Positions 1 through 7,644 of a DNA stretch of 33,106 bases are shown piece after piece. The notes beneath the pieces were generated by a model, which saw nothing but the letters and a program-made list of their open reading frames with translations, made no database searches and had not been told where the DNA came from. This DNA is from Granulosicoccus sp. (GTDB taxonomy: Bacteria > Pseudomonadota > Gammaproteobacteria > Granulosicoccales > Granulosicoccaceae), in assembly GCA_023301725.1 (NCBI GenBank), contig JALZUD010000072.1, positions 1 to 33,106 of the forward strand, given 5' to 3'. The translations under genes and the position numbers were made by a program. How positions within the stretch are numbered: position 1 is the stretch's first letter; every line of letters starts with the position of its first letter.

Positions 1-2
1 CT

Positions 3-947
3 TTGTATTTGCAATTGGGGAATCCGGGGGCTATTGCACAATTGGATAATCCCCAAAATACGGTGTCAAACGCAGGCACTGAAGGTAATCAAAACGCACC
101 GGACCTCGCTGAGCTATTGCCACAAATGGAACAGCGGCTTTTGGATACGCCCGATGACATCGAAGGCTGGCGCTTATTAGGACGTAGTTATTTGTCGGTT
201 GGTGAGTTTGATAAGGCGCGATCCGCCTTCGAAAAAGCCGTTGCATTAGATGAAAACGATGCCCCCACCCTTGCGCAAATGGCTGAAACCATTGCAATGA
301 CTCAACAAGGTGAATTATCTGGAGAGCCCTTGCAGTTCATTGAACGCGCCATTGAAATAGCTCCAGACAACGAACATGCACTTTGGCTGATGTCTATTGC
401 ACAACAACAAATGGGCAATCACGAAGCCGCGATGCAAGGCTTCGACAGACTAACCGCCATGGCTGCAGGAAATCCAGAAGCGTTGGCTACTGTTGAACAA
501 ATGCGTGCTCGGTCGGTAGCAGCTTTGTCTGGAGGTGCGCCGCTTGCAATCCCTCAAACCGAAACACAAACTGATAATGAGCTTGCAGAGGGTGCCATCA
601 ATGCCAGCGTAGAAATCACCGTCAATTTATCGGAGCAGGCGCGCGCTGCGTCCACTCCCGATCAATCAGTGTTTATCTACGCCACAGCAAGCGAAGGTCC
701 ACCCATGCCGCTTGCTGTGAGCCGACTGACAGTTGCCGATCTGCCAACAACGGTGGTGCTCGATGATTCAATGGCTATGATTCCGAACATGACGCTATCA
801 GCATTTGATTCAGTGACCGTGGGCGCTCGAGTATCCAAGAGCGGTAATCCAATTTCACAACCAGGTGACTGGTTTAACGAAGCCGAGAACATCGCAACTA
901 ACAAAGCTGCGGTTTTGACTATAACGATCGATCGCGAAGCGCAATAA
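3..947 (+). CDS. ccmI: Cytochrome c maturation protein CcmI (3' part, cut by window start)
   Basis: The visible 314 residues match the periplasmic part of CcmI/CycH, the apocytochrome c chaperone that hands the apoprotein to the CcmF/H heme ligation complex. The first visible stretch (YLQLGNPGA) is typical of the segment after the second membrane helix, so the real start and the helices lie upstream and the TTG at position 3 is not a start. TPR repeats fill roughly residues 35-170 (for example WRLLGRSYLSVGEFDKA). A beta-rich C-terminal domain follows at about 200-312, with the PMPLAVSRLTVADLP and ISQPGDWFNEAE stretches seen in long gammaproteobacterial CcmI proteins. The remaining ccm genes would be expected just upstream. 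A terminator-like hairpin follows the stop codon. The family call is firm; the missing N-terminus cannot be judged. Confidence 0.87.
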   Translation: MYLQLGNPGAIAQLDNPQNTVSNAGTEGNQNAPDLAELLPQMEQRLLDTPDDIEGWRLLGRSYLSVGEFDKARSAFEKAVALDENDAPTLAQMAETIAMTQQGELSGEPLQFIERAIEIAPDNEHALWLMSIAQQQMGNHEAAMQGFDRLTAMAAGNPEALATVEQMRARSVAALSGGAPLAIPQTETQTDNELAEGAINASVEITVNLSEQARAASTPDQSVFIYATASEGPPMPLAVSRLTVADLPTTVVLDDSMAMIPNMTLSAFDSVTVGARVSKSGNPISQPGDWFNEAENIATNKAAVLTITIDREAQ

Positions 948-983
948 CTGGCGTTTTATGATTAGTTGTAAAGCCAGATTTTT
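948..983 (+). terminator. Rho-independent terminator after ccmI
   Basis: CTGGC(G)TTT and AAAGCCAG form a stem with one bulged base, closed by a loop of about 13 nt and followed directly by ATTTTT. It begins at the first base after the ccmI stop. The following gene converges from the other strand, so a terminator is expected here. Confidence 0.6.
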
Positions 984-1041
984 ATCAACAGCTCAGACGC
1001 TTTGGCCTAACGTCGGCCGAGCGCTTGAGCAGCTAATAATA

Positions 1042-1410
1042 TTAAGCGGCGCGTCTTTCCTGACCAACTTGCTGATCAACATCGTCACGGCCGTAGCGCA
1101 CAACATGGTCAATGGAGTTTCGTGCAATACCCAGATCTCTCAACTCGGCATCTGAACAGGCACGAAGCTCGGCGGCTGCTTCTCGCAGCTGCTTTTTGTT
1201 GTATGCAATGTTGGTAACCTTAGCACTGACCACATCTGCAGTTGCTCGCCAAGGATAAGCTGATGGGCCTTGTGCCAGAAGCTCAGCTGACAAGCCTGCG
1301 TGTTCAATAGAACGGGTATCCACGCTTTGCAGGTGGTACCAGGCTCGAAGAGCTGCACGCTTTTCCATGGTGTTTAAAAAGTGGGTAGTGAACGTGTTTA
1401 AAAAAGACAT
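1042..1410 (-). CDS. DUF1127 domain protein
   Basis: A 122-residue protein of unknown biochemical role. The last ~45 residues carry a DUF1127 motif (ELRACSDAELRDLGIARNSI, then a VVRYGRD-like end), a short basic helical module found in many proteobacterial small proteins. In alphaproteobacteria some DUF1127 proteins are linked to RNA turnover and phosphate or carbon physiology; nothing here shows that role. The protein is longer than the usual 45-75 residue family members, with a roughly 75-residue helical N-terminal extension rich in Ala, Leu and Arg. It converges on ccmI. The upstream region holds an AT-rich palindrome (GAATATATTC, 1479-1488) that could be an operator. The domain call is good; the function is unknown. 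Confidence 0.8.
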   Translation of the reverse strand: MSFLNTFTTHFLNTMEKRAALRAWYHLQSVDTRSIEHAGLSAELLAQGPSAYPWRATADVVSAKVTNIAYNKKQLREAAAELRACSDAELRDLGIARNSIDHVVRYGRDDVDQQVGQERRAA

Positions 1411-1478
1411 AAGAAAAGCTCAAGTAGATTTATTGTGCCTTTATACGGCCAATTCACCACCCAATTGATGCCCTCAAG

Positions 1479-1488
1479 GAATATATTC
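1479..1488. promoter_or_regulatory. AT-rich palindrome upstream of the DUF1127 gene
   Basis: GAATATATTC is a perfect 10-base palindrome about 70 bases upstream of the DUF1127 start, in a 236-base gap with no gene. Position and symmetry suit a dimeric regulator, but no known binding-site consensus was recognised and the sequence is short enough to occur by chance. Confidence 0.25.
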
Positions 1489-1543
1489 TTGGATTTATTG
1501 TGTTTTTAGGCTTGTTTTATTCACAAGTAGGTTACTTCTTGCT

Positions 1544-1571
1544 GTGGTTCAGATTTTTGAGCGTGAACCAC
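1544..1571. terminator. Hairpin between the chemotaxis gene and the DUF1127 gene
   Basis: GTGGTTCA and TGAACCAC are perfect 8-base inverted arms around a 12-base loop. The hairpin lies about 75 bases downstream of the chemotaxis gene stop and about 130 bases upstream of the DUF1127 start, on the same strand. No T-run follows it, so it could be a weak or Rho-assisted terminator, an mRNA 3' end stabiliser or an operator. Confidence 0.4.
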
Positions 1572-1646
1572 CAGAATTTTAATACCAGCAGACACGATCG
1601 CGCCTCCACTGAGTAGGTCCCCAGGCGGCGAACTATGTAGTGGCTT

Positions 1647-3485
1647 CTACAATTTGAACTGAGTTAACTGAGCGTTGATGCGTGCCGCCATCTCATCAAG
1701 TTCAAAGGCCGCATTCTGTGCGTTCTGAGCATTCTCCAGAGTCCCTTTAGCAGCTTTTGCGACTGCCGTGATACTTCCGGTGATGTCACCGCTCCCTCGT
1801 GCTGCCTCAACGACTGAGCGAGATATCTCTGCAGTCGCATTGGCCTGTTCATCAACCGATCCTGCGATCACGCTTTGCAATTCATTGATACGACCAATTA
1901 TTTGACTGATACCACCAATAGAATCAGTGACGCTATGACTATCCGATTGAATCGCTGCAATTCGTTCACTAATTTCCTGAGTGGCCTTGGCAGTCTCCTT
2001 GGCCAGTTCTTTCACTTCATTCGCCACTACAGCAAAACCTTTACCGGCGTCTCCAGCACGCGCTGCCTCTATGGTCGCATTGAGCGCGAGAAGGTTGGTT
2101 TGCTCAGCTATCGACGTTATAACCTTGATTACCTCGCCAATGCCTGTAGAGGAGTTAGCAAGATTTTTCACCACCTCATTCGTGCTTTCGGTAATCGTCG
2201 CAGCTTCTGTCGCAACTGTAGTTGCTTGCACCGCATTATCAGCAATTCCCTTGATTGTTAAGCGCATTTGATCGACAGCCACGGCGACATTTTCAACACC
2301 GCCGCTAATGTTAGAAGCTGCTTCCGTTACCAATGCTGCGCGAGACGATGTCTCCTCAGCGTTACCTGACATATCAGAGCTTATGGTTGTGAGCGTATTC
2401 GACGCCTTACCTAGCGCAATCGCACTGCCGTCGATACTGCCCAAACTTCCACGCAAGCGTTCAAACAAGGTATCCAATTGGGCAGCAATTTGCCCAATAA
2501 TGTCGTCTCCCTTGAGGCTCAGCCGCTGCGAAAGATCACCCGACGCCGCAGCATCGACAATCTGCAGAAGCTGATCAGCCCTCAGTTGCAATTCACGGGC
2601 TTGCTCAGACTCTCTAGCAGCAACATCAATTTGCTCTTGCCTTAGTCGCTCTTCAGCTTCCCGCCTTTTACTGCCCATGCGTTGATTTTCAGCGGCCTGC
2701 TCCCGCTGAATTTTTGAAGCTTTCTCCTGTTGCTCTTGCAGGCGAATTTTCTCAAGTGCATTCTGCCTGAACACTTCGAGCGCTTTTGCTAACCGCCCCA
2801 CTTCGTCACGCGAGCTAGTGTCGATATCTATGTCAAACTTATTTTGACTGACTGATTCTGCTGCCACTGTCAAATTCGCTAATGGCTTAATAAGCATAGC
2901 GCGCAGCGCGACACCTACGGCCACTACCAAGATGATAATAAGGAATATTGTTTGCAAACTCTGATTGCGGTAATAAGTTTTCAAAGCAAGATTCTTAAAG
3001 CTCTTATCAACATAAACGTTTATGGTTGCTATGACCTCGTTTTCAAAGGTGATTTCACTCTGCTTTTGTAAAAGCTGCCCCACTGGTTGATCTGTGGTTT
3101 CATAAGCAACAACGCTACCTTGCGAATCCCGAGTCAAAAATGCGAGCAGCATTCCGTCTATATCCCGCACCTGTAACGTATGTACTCGTTCATCCAGCAG
3201 TTCTGCCTCCAATGCCAGAGTTAGGTTTTCCTGATCCATATCCCAGACGGCAGATGCGACACTGCGGGATATTCGCAATGTCACAATATCTAGGTAATTT
3301 TCGAGTTTATGCTGCAGTTCTGAATTGACATTCATAGCGCCATAAATACTAAAGCTCAGCATGACTGCAGTCACTAGAATAATCAATAAAACGCTAACTC
3401 TAAATTGCAAACGGCTATGCCAGTTCAAATTGACTGAGCCATTATTATCGTCTCTCATAGGCAACGTATCAGCTATTTTCCACAT
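1647..3485 (-). CDS. Methyl-accepting chemotaxis protein
   Basis: A transmembrane chemoreceptor of 612 residues. It has a short cytoplasmic N-terminus, a first membrane helix at about 29-50, a small periplasmic sensor at about 51-178 with an [14 protein letters not shown] stretch like that of LapD/MoxY-type sensors, a second helix at about 179-198 and a HAMP domain at about 198-247. A coiled coil (about 250-305) and a second HAMP-like segment ([18 protein letters not shown]) follow. The C-terminal half is the methyl-accepting signalling hairpin, with the conserved tip [18 protein letters not shown] that contacts CheA and CheW. There is no C-terminal NWETF-like pentapeptide for CheR/CheB tethering. 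The ligand cannot be inferred. No che genes are nearby, so this is an orphan receptor. The start could also be the in-frame ATG at 3458; neither has a strong Shine-Dalgarno. Confidence 0.95.
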   Translation of the reverse strand: MWKIADTLPMRDDNNGSVNLNWHSRLQFRVSVLLIILVTAVMLSFSIYGAMNVNSELQHKLENYLDIVTLRISRSVASAVWDMDQENLTLALEAELLDERVHTLQVRDIDGMLLAFLTRDSQGSVVAYETTDQPVGQLLQKQSEITFENEVIATINVYVDKSFKNLALKTYYRNQSLQTIFLIIILVVAVGVALRAMLIKPLANLTVAAESVSQNKFDIDIDTSSRDEVGRLAKALEVFRQNALEKIRLQEQQEKASKIQREQAAENQRMGSKRREAEERLRQEQIDVAARESEQARELQLRADQLLQIVDAAASGDLSQRLSLKGDDIIGQIAAQLDTLFERLRGSLGSIDGSAIALGKASNTLTTISSDMSGNAEETSSRAALVTEAASNISGGVENVAVAVDQMRLTIKGIADNAVQATTVATEAATITESTNEVVKNLANSSTGIGEVIKVITSIAEQTNLLALNATIEAARAGDAGKGFAVVANEVKELAKETAKATQEISERIAAIQSDSHSVTDSIGGISQIIGRINELQSVIAGSVDEQANATAEISRSVVEAARGSGDITGSITAVAKAAKGTLENAQNAQNAAFELDEMAARINAQLTQFKL

Positions 3486-3595
3486 CCGGAAGAAGTCGTT
3501 TGCGAGCCAGTCAAATTACGCACATATAGACACGCAACTCTCGACTAGCGCATCTAAGCTACTAAGTGTCACCTGCAAATCTAACCCCACTTGCA

Positions 3596-3623
3596 TTACA
3601 GGTTTCGACACTCGTACCTGTAA
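3596..3623. promoter_or_regulatory. Inverted repeat upstream of the chemotaxis gene
   Basis: TTACAGGT and ACCTGTAA are perfect 8-base arms separated by 12 bases, about 110 bases upstream of the chemotaxis gene and about 90 bases before the binding-protein remnant. It could be an operator or the end of a lost transcript. No known consensus was recognised. Confidence 0.35.
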
Positions 3624-3715
3624 GGTTTAGCTTGACTCGTTGATGAAACTGTATGCACAAGGTAACCTTCTGAAGTTTTTATCATGTATAAAAACTGGGT
3701 GAGGCATTACTTTTA

Positions 3716-3922
3716 ATGGCAGTAATATCACCCAACAGTTACGCGGGAAAAATTGCTGGTGTGACTAACCCGCACTTGCCATTTAATGATCCTGACCTTA
3801 CCGGCCAAGGAATCATGGTTGAAATAGTCAGAGCTGCCTTCGAGTCACAAGGTTATGAGCTTGATAGGCAATTCATGCCGAGGGCGTGGGACATTAGTGG
3901 TGCTAAAAGAGATTGCAACTAA
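3716..3922 (+). pseudogene. Remnant of a family-3 periplasmic solute-binding protein
   Basis: The 68-residue frame reads like the start of the mature domain of SBP_bac_3 proteins, which bind amino acids or similar small solutes for ABC import. The stretch NPHLPFNDPDLTGQG followed by IVRAAFESQGYELDRQFMP fits the usual pattern of an aromatic/proline-rich ligand loop, 'G-G-hydrophobic-EIVRAAF' and a 'PWxRA' turn. There is no signal peptide, an in-frame stop lies just upstream (3689-3691), and after about residue 55 the similarity seems to continue in the +1 frame (VLKEIATNADIS), suggesting a frameshift. Everything beyond about 85 residues of a normal ~250 is missing. No transporter genes adjoin it. 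I read it as a decayed fragment, not a functional small protein. Confidence 0.6.
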
Positions 3923-3949
3923 CGCTGATATTAGTCGTCCGATATTCCT

Positions 3950-4723
3950 TCAACTCATCCACTGACCACCATCAACATTGTACGTTTGCGCCACAATGTA
4001 ATCAGCCTCTGACGAGGCTAAAAACACGGCCATGCCAGTGAGATCTTCCGCCGTACCCATACGCCCAAAAGGTACGCCTGCACTAACCTGTTTCTTTTTC
4101 TCGCCTGGCTCTAAATTTTCTAGGCGAGCAAACTCTGCATCAACGCCCACCCAATGTTCGCCATCAACCACACCTGGCGAAATCGCATTGACGTTAATGC
4201 CGTGTTGTATGAGATTTATACCAGCTGATTGAGTTAAAGAAATAATGGCAGCTTTGGTCGAGCAATAAACAGCCACTAGTGGCTCACCTCGCCTGCCCGC
4301 CTGACTTGCCATGTTGATGATTTTTCCACCTTGCCCACGATCAATCATGTGTCTTGCTACGGCCTGAAGCGTGAACAATGAGCCGGCTACATTAACGTCG
4401 TAAAGCTTTTGATAATCCTTGCGCTTGATATCGACAATGCCGTCGGCGCTAAACAATGCCGCATTGTTAATGAGGATATCGATTTTCCCTAATGCGGAAA
4501 TAGTGTCTGCAATGGCCTTATCGATACTCGATTGAGATGTGACATCCAGATGAATAGCGATGGCACTATCACCTAGCTGCTTGGCAGTATCGACGGCTGC
4601 AGCAAGATTAATATCAGCTATAGCCACCTTGGCACCTTCGCGAATATACGCTTGCGCAAAGGCACGGCCAATTCCCCGGGCCGATCCGGTGATCAGAGCG
4701 CACTTGCCACTGAGTCTTTGCAT
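3950..4723 (-). CDS. polS: Sorbitol dehydrogenase, short-chain dehydrogenase family (SmoS/PolS type)
   Basis: A 257-residue classical SDR that should oxidise D-sorbitol (and related polyols such as galactitol) to the ketose with NAD+ in the cytoplasm. Seen directly: the TGSARGIG cofactor loop at 12-19, Asp37 at the end of beta-2 as in NAD-dependent members, the NNAA motif at 87-90, and the catalytic set Asn111, Ser140, Tyr153 and Lys157. From memory it resembles Rhodobacter SmoS/PolS almost from end to end, including AGRRGEPLVAVYCSTKAA, GVVDGEHW and the YNVDGGQWMS end; this makes the assignment more specific than 'SDR'. GGTGGA six bases before the ATG is a good ribosome binding site. It is monocistronic; no smoEFGK transporter or mannitol dehydrogenase is next to it, although a Ugp-type importer lies 3 kb away. 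Confidence 0.88.
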   Translation of the reverse strand: MQRLSGKCALITGSARGIGRAFAQAYIREGAKVAIADINLAAAVDTAKQLGDSAIAIHLDVTSQSSIDKAIADTISALGKIDILINNAALFSADGIVDIKRKDYQKLYDVNVAGSLFTLQAVARHMIDRGQGGKIINMASQAGRRGEPLVAVYCSTKAAIISLTQSAGINLIQHGINVNAISPGVVDGEHWVGVDAEFARLENLEPGEKKKQVSAGVPFGRMGTAEDLTGMAVFLASSEADYIVAQTYNVDGGQWMS

Positions 4724-4894
4724 ATGTATTCCACCATTGGTGTATGTGTTGGTTCGAGCGTTAATGCGACAGTTGATCTAGACGGGCAATACCTTGTTCT
4801 ATCACTTGCTGATACTCTACGAGCATAACTGCACGTTTGCTCCTGCGAGCGCATGATGATAGTCTGCCCACAATAACAAGGAGATAGGTCAGCG

Positions 4895-5434
4895 ATGTCA
4901 TTAAAAACGCTTTTCAACGACGATCAGTGGTTTTTATTAGGATCGATGCCCGGAATGATCGGTGCGGCCATGAGTAACGCCGCCCCTAGTGGCATCATTG
5001 GAACGGTCAAAGAGATGAGCGCTGCATTGCACGCCAATGTGCAGGGCAAGCAAGATTTCCCTGATAGCGAGCTCATCAACGAACTTATGCAAAAAGTGGC
5101 CAACTGGGATGAGGCCAAAGAGAAAATGACTGACTACCGAGCTCGGGCTAAAGCACGTATGGAATCAGCCAACATCAAAAACCGTGAAGATATTCAAACC
5201 ATGGCCCTGGAAGATTGCATCGCGGCCCTTGCTCTGGTTGATGAGCACTGTTCAGACACCGACGCGTCAGCCTATCGCCAATGGACATTAAACGTTGCTC
5301 GTGCGGTAGCTGAAGCCGCAAAAGAAGGCAGCATTCTCGGGTTTGGTGGTGAACGTGTTTCCGCTGAAGAACGTAAATTACTACATGAGCTAGAGAGTGT
5401 TCTTGGCATCCAATCAGGTGTACTGATAGCATGA
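4895..5434 (+). CDS. Conserved-looking hypothetical protein, 179 residues
   Basis: I cannot name the family. It is a soluble, mostly helical protein with no signal peptide or membrane helix. Distinct parts are a Gly/Met/Ala-rich N-terminal segment (about 15-45: SMPGMIGAAMSNAAPSGIIG), a charged helical middle (about 60-120), and a C-terminal block (about 128-175) with WTLNVARAVAEAAKEG, GFGGERVSAEE and a final leucine-rich helix. The ATG is preceded by AAGGAGAT at good spacing, so expression is likely. It is divergent from polS and lies 64 bases before a PLP-dependent decarboxylase on the same strand, so the two may be co-transcribed. Function unknown. Confidence 0.75.
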   Translation: MSLKTLFNDDQWFLLGSMPGMIGAAMSNAAPSGIIGTVKEMSAALHANVQGKQDFPDSELINELMQKVANWDEAKEKMTDYRARAKARMESANIKNREDIQTMALEDCIAALALVDEHCSDTDASAYRQWTLNVARAVAEAAKEGSILGFGGERVSAEERKLLHELESVLGIQSGVLIA

Positions 5435-5498
5435 ACACCACCTGAACACGCAGCGCGATAACCAAAGTGCAGACAAAACTGCACTATCCAACAAGAGT

Positions 5499-6629
5499 AT
5501 GGATATTCTCGAAAAGAACTGGCCAACTGATGGCTGGGGTGAACAGAAAGCGCAAAACTTCTTTGAAGTGGCCATCTCAGAGAGATCGGCAGCACTTGGA
5601 AGTCATGTGTGTTTTGCCCACATGGATCCTCCAACGCCATCTGTAGCATCACACCTTGTCGGGCTGAATGCGGCACACAACCAGAATCTGCTGCACCCTG
5701 ATCTCAGCCCTTTTGCCTCTCTTGTAGAGCGACGATTGTTCGAATGGCTCGCGCCCATGTACGGAATGTCAGACGGACACATGTGCAGCGGCTCCACCAT
5801 TGGCAACCTGACGGGCCTATGGGCGGCGCGTGAGGCAGGCGCTATGCGTGTCATCGCGTCAGCTGATGCACATCTTTCAATTCCTAAGGCCGCCCACCTG
5901 CTCGGCATGTCTTATCAAAGTGTACCCACGTTATCAAACGGTCAAATGAATAGTTCTGCATTAGCCGGTGATATAACGAACGCGGCAGTGGTGCTCACAG
6001 CAGGCACCACCGGAAGAGGTGCTATTGATCCTTTGGATGCTGAATACAACGCCCTATGGACACACGTAGATGCAGCTTGGGCAGCTCCACTGATGCTAAC
6101 AAAACACAACGATTTACTCGTTGGCATAGACCGAGCTGACAGTCTGGTTATCTCAGCGCACAAATGGTTCTACCAACCCAAAGATTCTGCGTTGGTATTG
6201 TTCAAGTCAGCAAAAACGCGAGACAACATTAGCTTTAACGCAGATTACCTTGCATCACCGAATATTGGTATTCAAGGCTCGCGTAGTGCCGCAGCCATTC
6301 CGCTGATGGCCACCTTACTTGCTTGGGGGCAGTCAGGTCTGGCTAGTCGAATAGAAGGTGATATGCAAAATGCAGCACGCGTGGCTGCCTACATTGATGC
6401 AGATTCAACGATGTCGCTTAAGCAGCAGCCTACATCGGGTGTGTTTAACTGGCGACCTGTTCAACAAGATATAGACAAGGTTATTGCAGAATTAAAAGAC
6501 GTTGCCTCACACACCATCATAGATGACGAGGTTTGGCTCCGACAAGTCGCTGCTAATCCACACGTAGATATCGATAAAGTGTGCGAACGGATAACACAAG
6601 CCTGCCTACCTCCCTCATATCGTGGCTGA
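5499..6629 (+). CDS. PLP-dependent group II decarboxylase-like enzyme
   Basis: A fold-type I pyridoxal-phosphate enzyme of the group II decarboxylase family (relatives of glutamate, aromatic amino acid and 2,4-diaminobutyrate decarboxylases). Visible active-site elements are the GSTIGNLTGLWAAR cofactor loop (98-111), His125 which would stack on the PLP ring, TAGTTGRGAIDP (167-178), Asp191 in HVDAAW which holds the pyridine nitrogen, and the Schiff-base Lys222 in SAHKWFYQPK. At 376 residues it is about 80-100 shorter than typical members, which usually lose or gain at the N-terminal dimerisation segment and C-terminal domain. The substrate cannot be read from sequence; decarboxylase, aminotransferase-like or lyase chemistry are all possible. 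It probably forms a unit with the unknown gene upstream. Confidence 0.85.
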   Translation: MDILEKNWPTDGWGEQKAQNFFEVAISERSAALGSHVCFAHMDPPTPSVASHLVGLNAAHNQNLLHPDLSPFASLVERRLFEWLAPMYGMSDGHMCSGSTIGNLTGLWAAREAGAMRVIASADAHLSIPKAAHLLGMSYQSVPTLSNGQMNSSALAGDITNAAVVLTAGTTGRGAIDPLDAEYNALWTHVDAAWAAPLMLTKHNDLLVGIDRADSLVISAHKWFYQPKDSALVLFKSAKTRDNISFNADYLASPNIGIQGSRSAAAIPLMATLLAWGQSGLASRIEGDMQNAARVAAYIDADSTMSLKQQPTSGVFNWRPVQQDIDKVIAELKDVASHTIIDDEVWLRQVAANPHVDIDKVCERITQACLPPSYRG

Positions 6630-6650
6630 AATTTGAATAGTCGTCACTAG

Positions 6651-6665
6651 CAACACAAAGTGTTG
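6651..6665. promoter_or_regulatory. Hairpin or dyad between the PLP enzyme and pirin genes
   Basis: CAACAC and GTGTTG form perfect 6-base arms around AAA, 22 bases after the PLP enzyme stop and 44 bases before the pirin start. No T-run follows, so it may be an operator for the pirin gene rather than a terminator. Confidence 0.35.
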
Positions 6666-6708
6666 TAACGTTAGCACCGTCCATTACACAATTCGCCAGG
6701 TAACTACC

Positions 6709-7614
6709 ATGTCAATTCGACCGGTAAAAAGCACTACAGGAACACAGCCAACATTAGAAGGAGCTGGTGTACATTTGCATCGTGTATTCGGTTTTGGCGA
6801 CACCAGCTACACCGACCCGTTTTTGATGATGGATGATTTTCGGAACGATGAGCCCGCAAAATACGCCGCAGGGTTTCCTTGGCACCCACATCGCGGCATA
6901 GAGACCATCACCTATGTTCTGGCAGGCTCTGTGGATCATGCAGATAGTCTAGGTAATAGCGGCTCACTAGGGCCTGGGTCAGTCCAATGGATGACGGCGG
7001 GTTCAGGCATATTGCATCAGGAGATGCCAAAAGGCGATGCGCAAGGGCGAATGCACGGCTTTCAGCTCTGGGCTAACCTACCCTCCTCTTTAAAAATGAC
7101 AAGCCCTCGTTATCAAGATATTGCGGGCGAGCACATACCTGAGTACTGCGACGATGATGGCACCGTGATTCGCGTTGTTACTGGTGAGTGGCGTGGTAAG
7201 CGCGGACCCGTTGATGGCATAGCTGCCGACCCACAATACCTCGATGTTAGTGTGCCCGCCGGCGTCCGCAAACGCATTCCTATTGATGCGTACCGTTCAG
7301 CGTTTGCCTACGTGTTTGAAGGTGATGCGTGGTTTAAGGATGCCTCGCAACCTCAAGGTGTTCTCGTTGAAAAAGAAATAGCAGGCCAAGAGCTGAACAT
7401 ACGCGACCTTTCTGGTGATCGAACGATGATTTTATTTGACACTGGTGACAGTATCGTTGTGCAGGCTGGCGACAACGGATGTCGTTTTTTATTGGTTTCT
7501 GGTGCACCCATAAAAGAACCTGTGGCGTGGCATGGGCCTATAGTCATGAACACCGATGCAGAAATCAAACAAGCCATGCAAGATTTGCAAAATGGCTCGT
7601 TTATTAGAGCGTAA
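6709..7614 (+). CDS. Pirin family protein
   Basis: A 301-residue bicupin of the pirin family, cytoplasmic, binding one Fe(II) or other metal ion in the N-terminal barrel. The four metal ligands are all present: His59 and His61 in the HPHRGIET motif, and His103 and Glu105 in the LHQEMP motif. The MHGFQLWANLP stretch and a complete C-terminal cupin follow. Some pirins have quercetin 2,3-dioxygenase activity and others act as redox-sensing transcriptional cofactors; sequence alone does not say which applies. The ATG has an AGG-containing ribosome site upstream. It converges on ugpC with only 30 bases between the stop codons. Confidence 0.95.
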   Translation: MSIRPVKSTTGTQPTLEGAGVHLHRVFGFGDTSYTDPFLMMDDFRNDEPAKYAAGFPWHPHRGIETITYVLAGSVDHADSLGNSGSLGPGSVQWMTAGSGILHQEMPKGDAQGRMHGFQLWANLPSSLKMTSPRYQDIAGEHIPEYCDDDGTVIRVVTGEWRGKRGPVDGIAADPQYLDVSVPAGVRKRIPIDAYRSAFAYVFEGDAWFKDASQPQGVLVEKEIAGQELNIRDLSGDRTMILFDTGDSIVVQAGDNGCRFLLVSGAPIKEPVAWHGPIVMNTDAEIKQAMQDLQNGSFIRA

Positions 7615-7644
7615 GCTGCAGCCGCGGCTTGTTACAGCTCATCA

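Noticed and set aside
1219..1227. TTAGCACTG, resembling half of CIRCE
   Set aside because: Inside the DUF1127 coding region, one mismatch, and no inverted partner at nine bases.
1875..2261. Open frames antisense to the chemoreceptor signalling domain
   Set aside because: They mirror the strongly conserved chemoreceptor sequence and show no independent features.
7620..7629. Palindrome AGCCGCGGCT between pirin and ugpC, considered as a terminator
   Set aside because: No loop and no T-run; a 10-base GC palindrome is weak evidence, so no terminator is called there.
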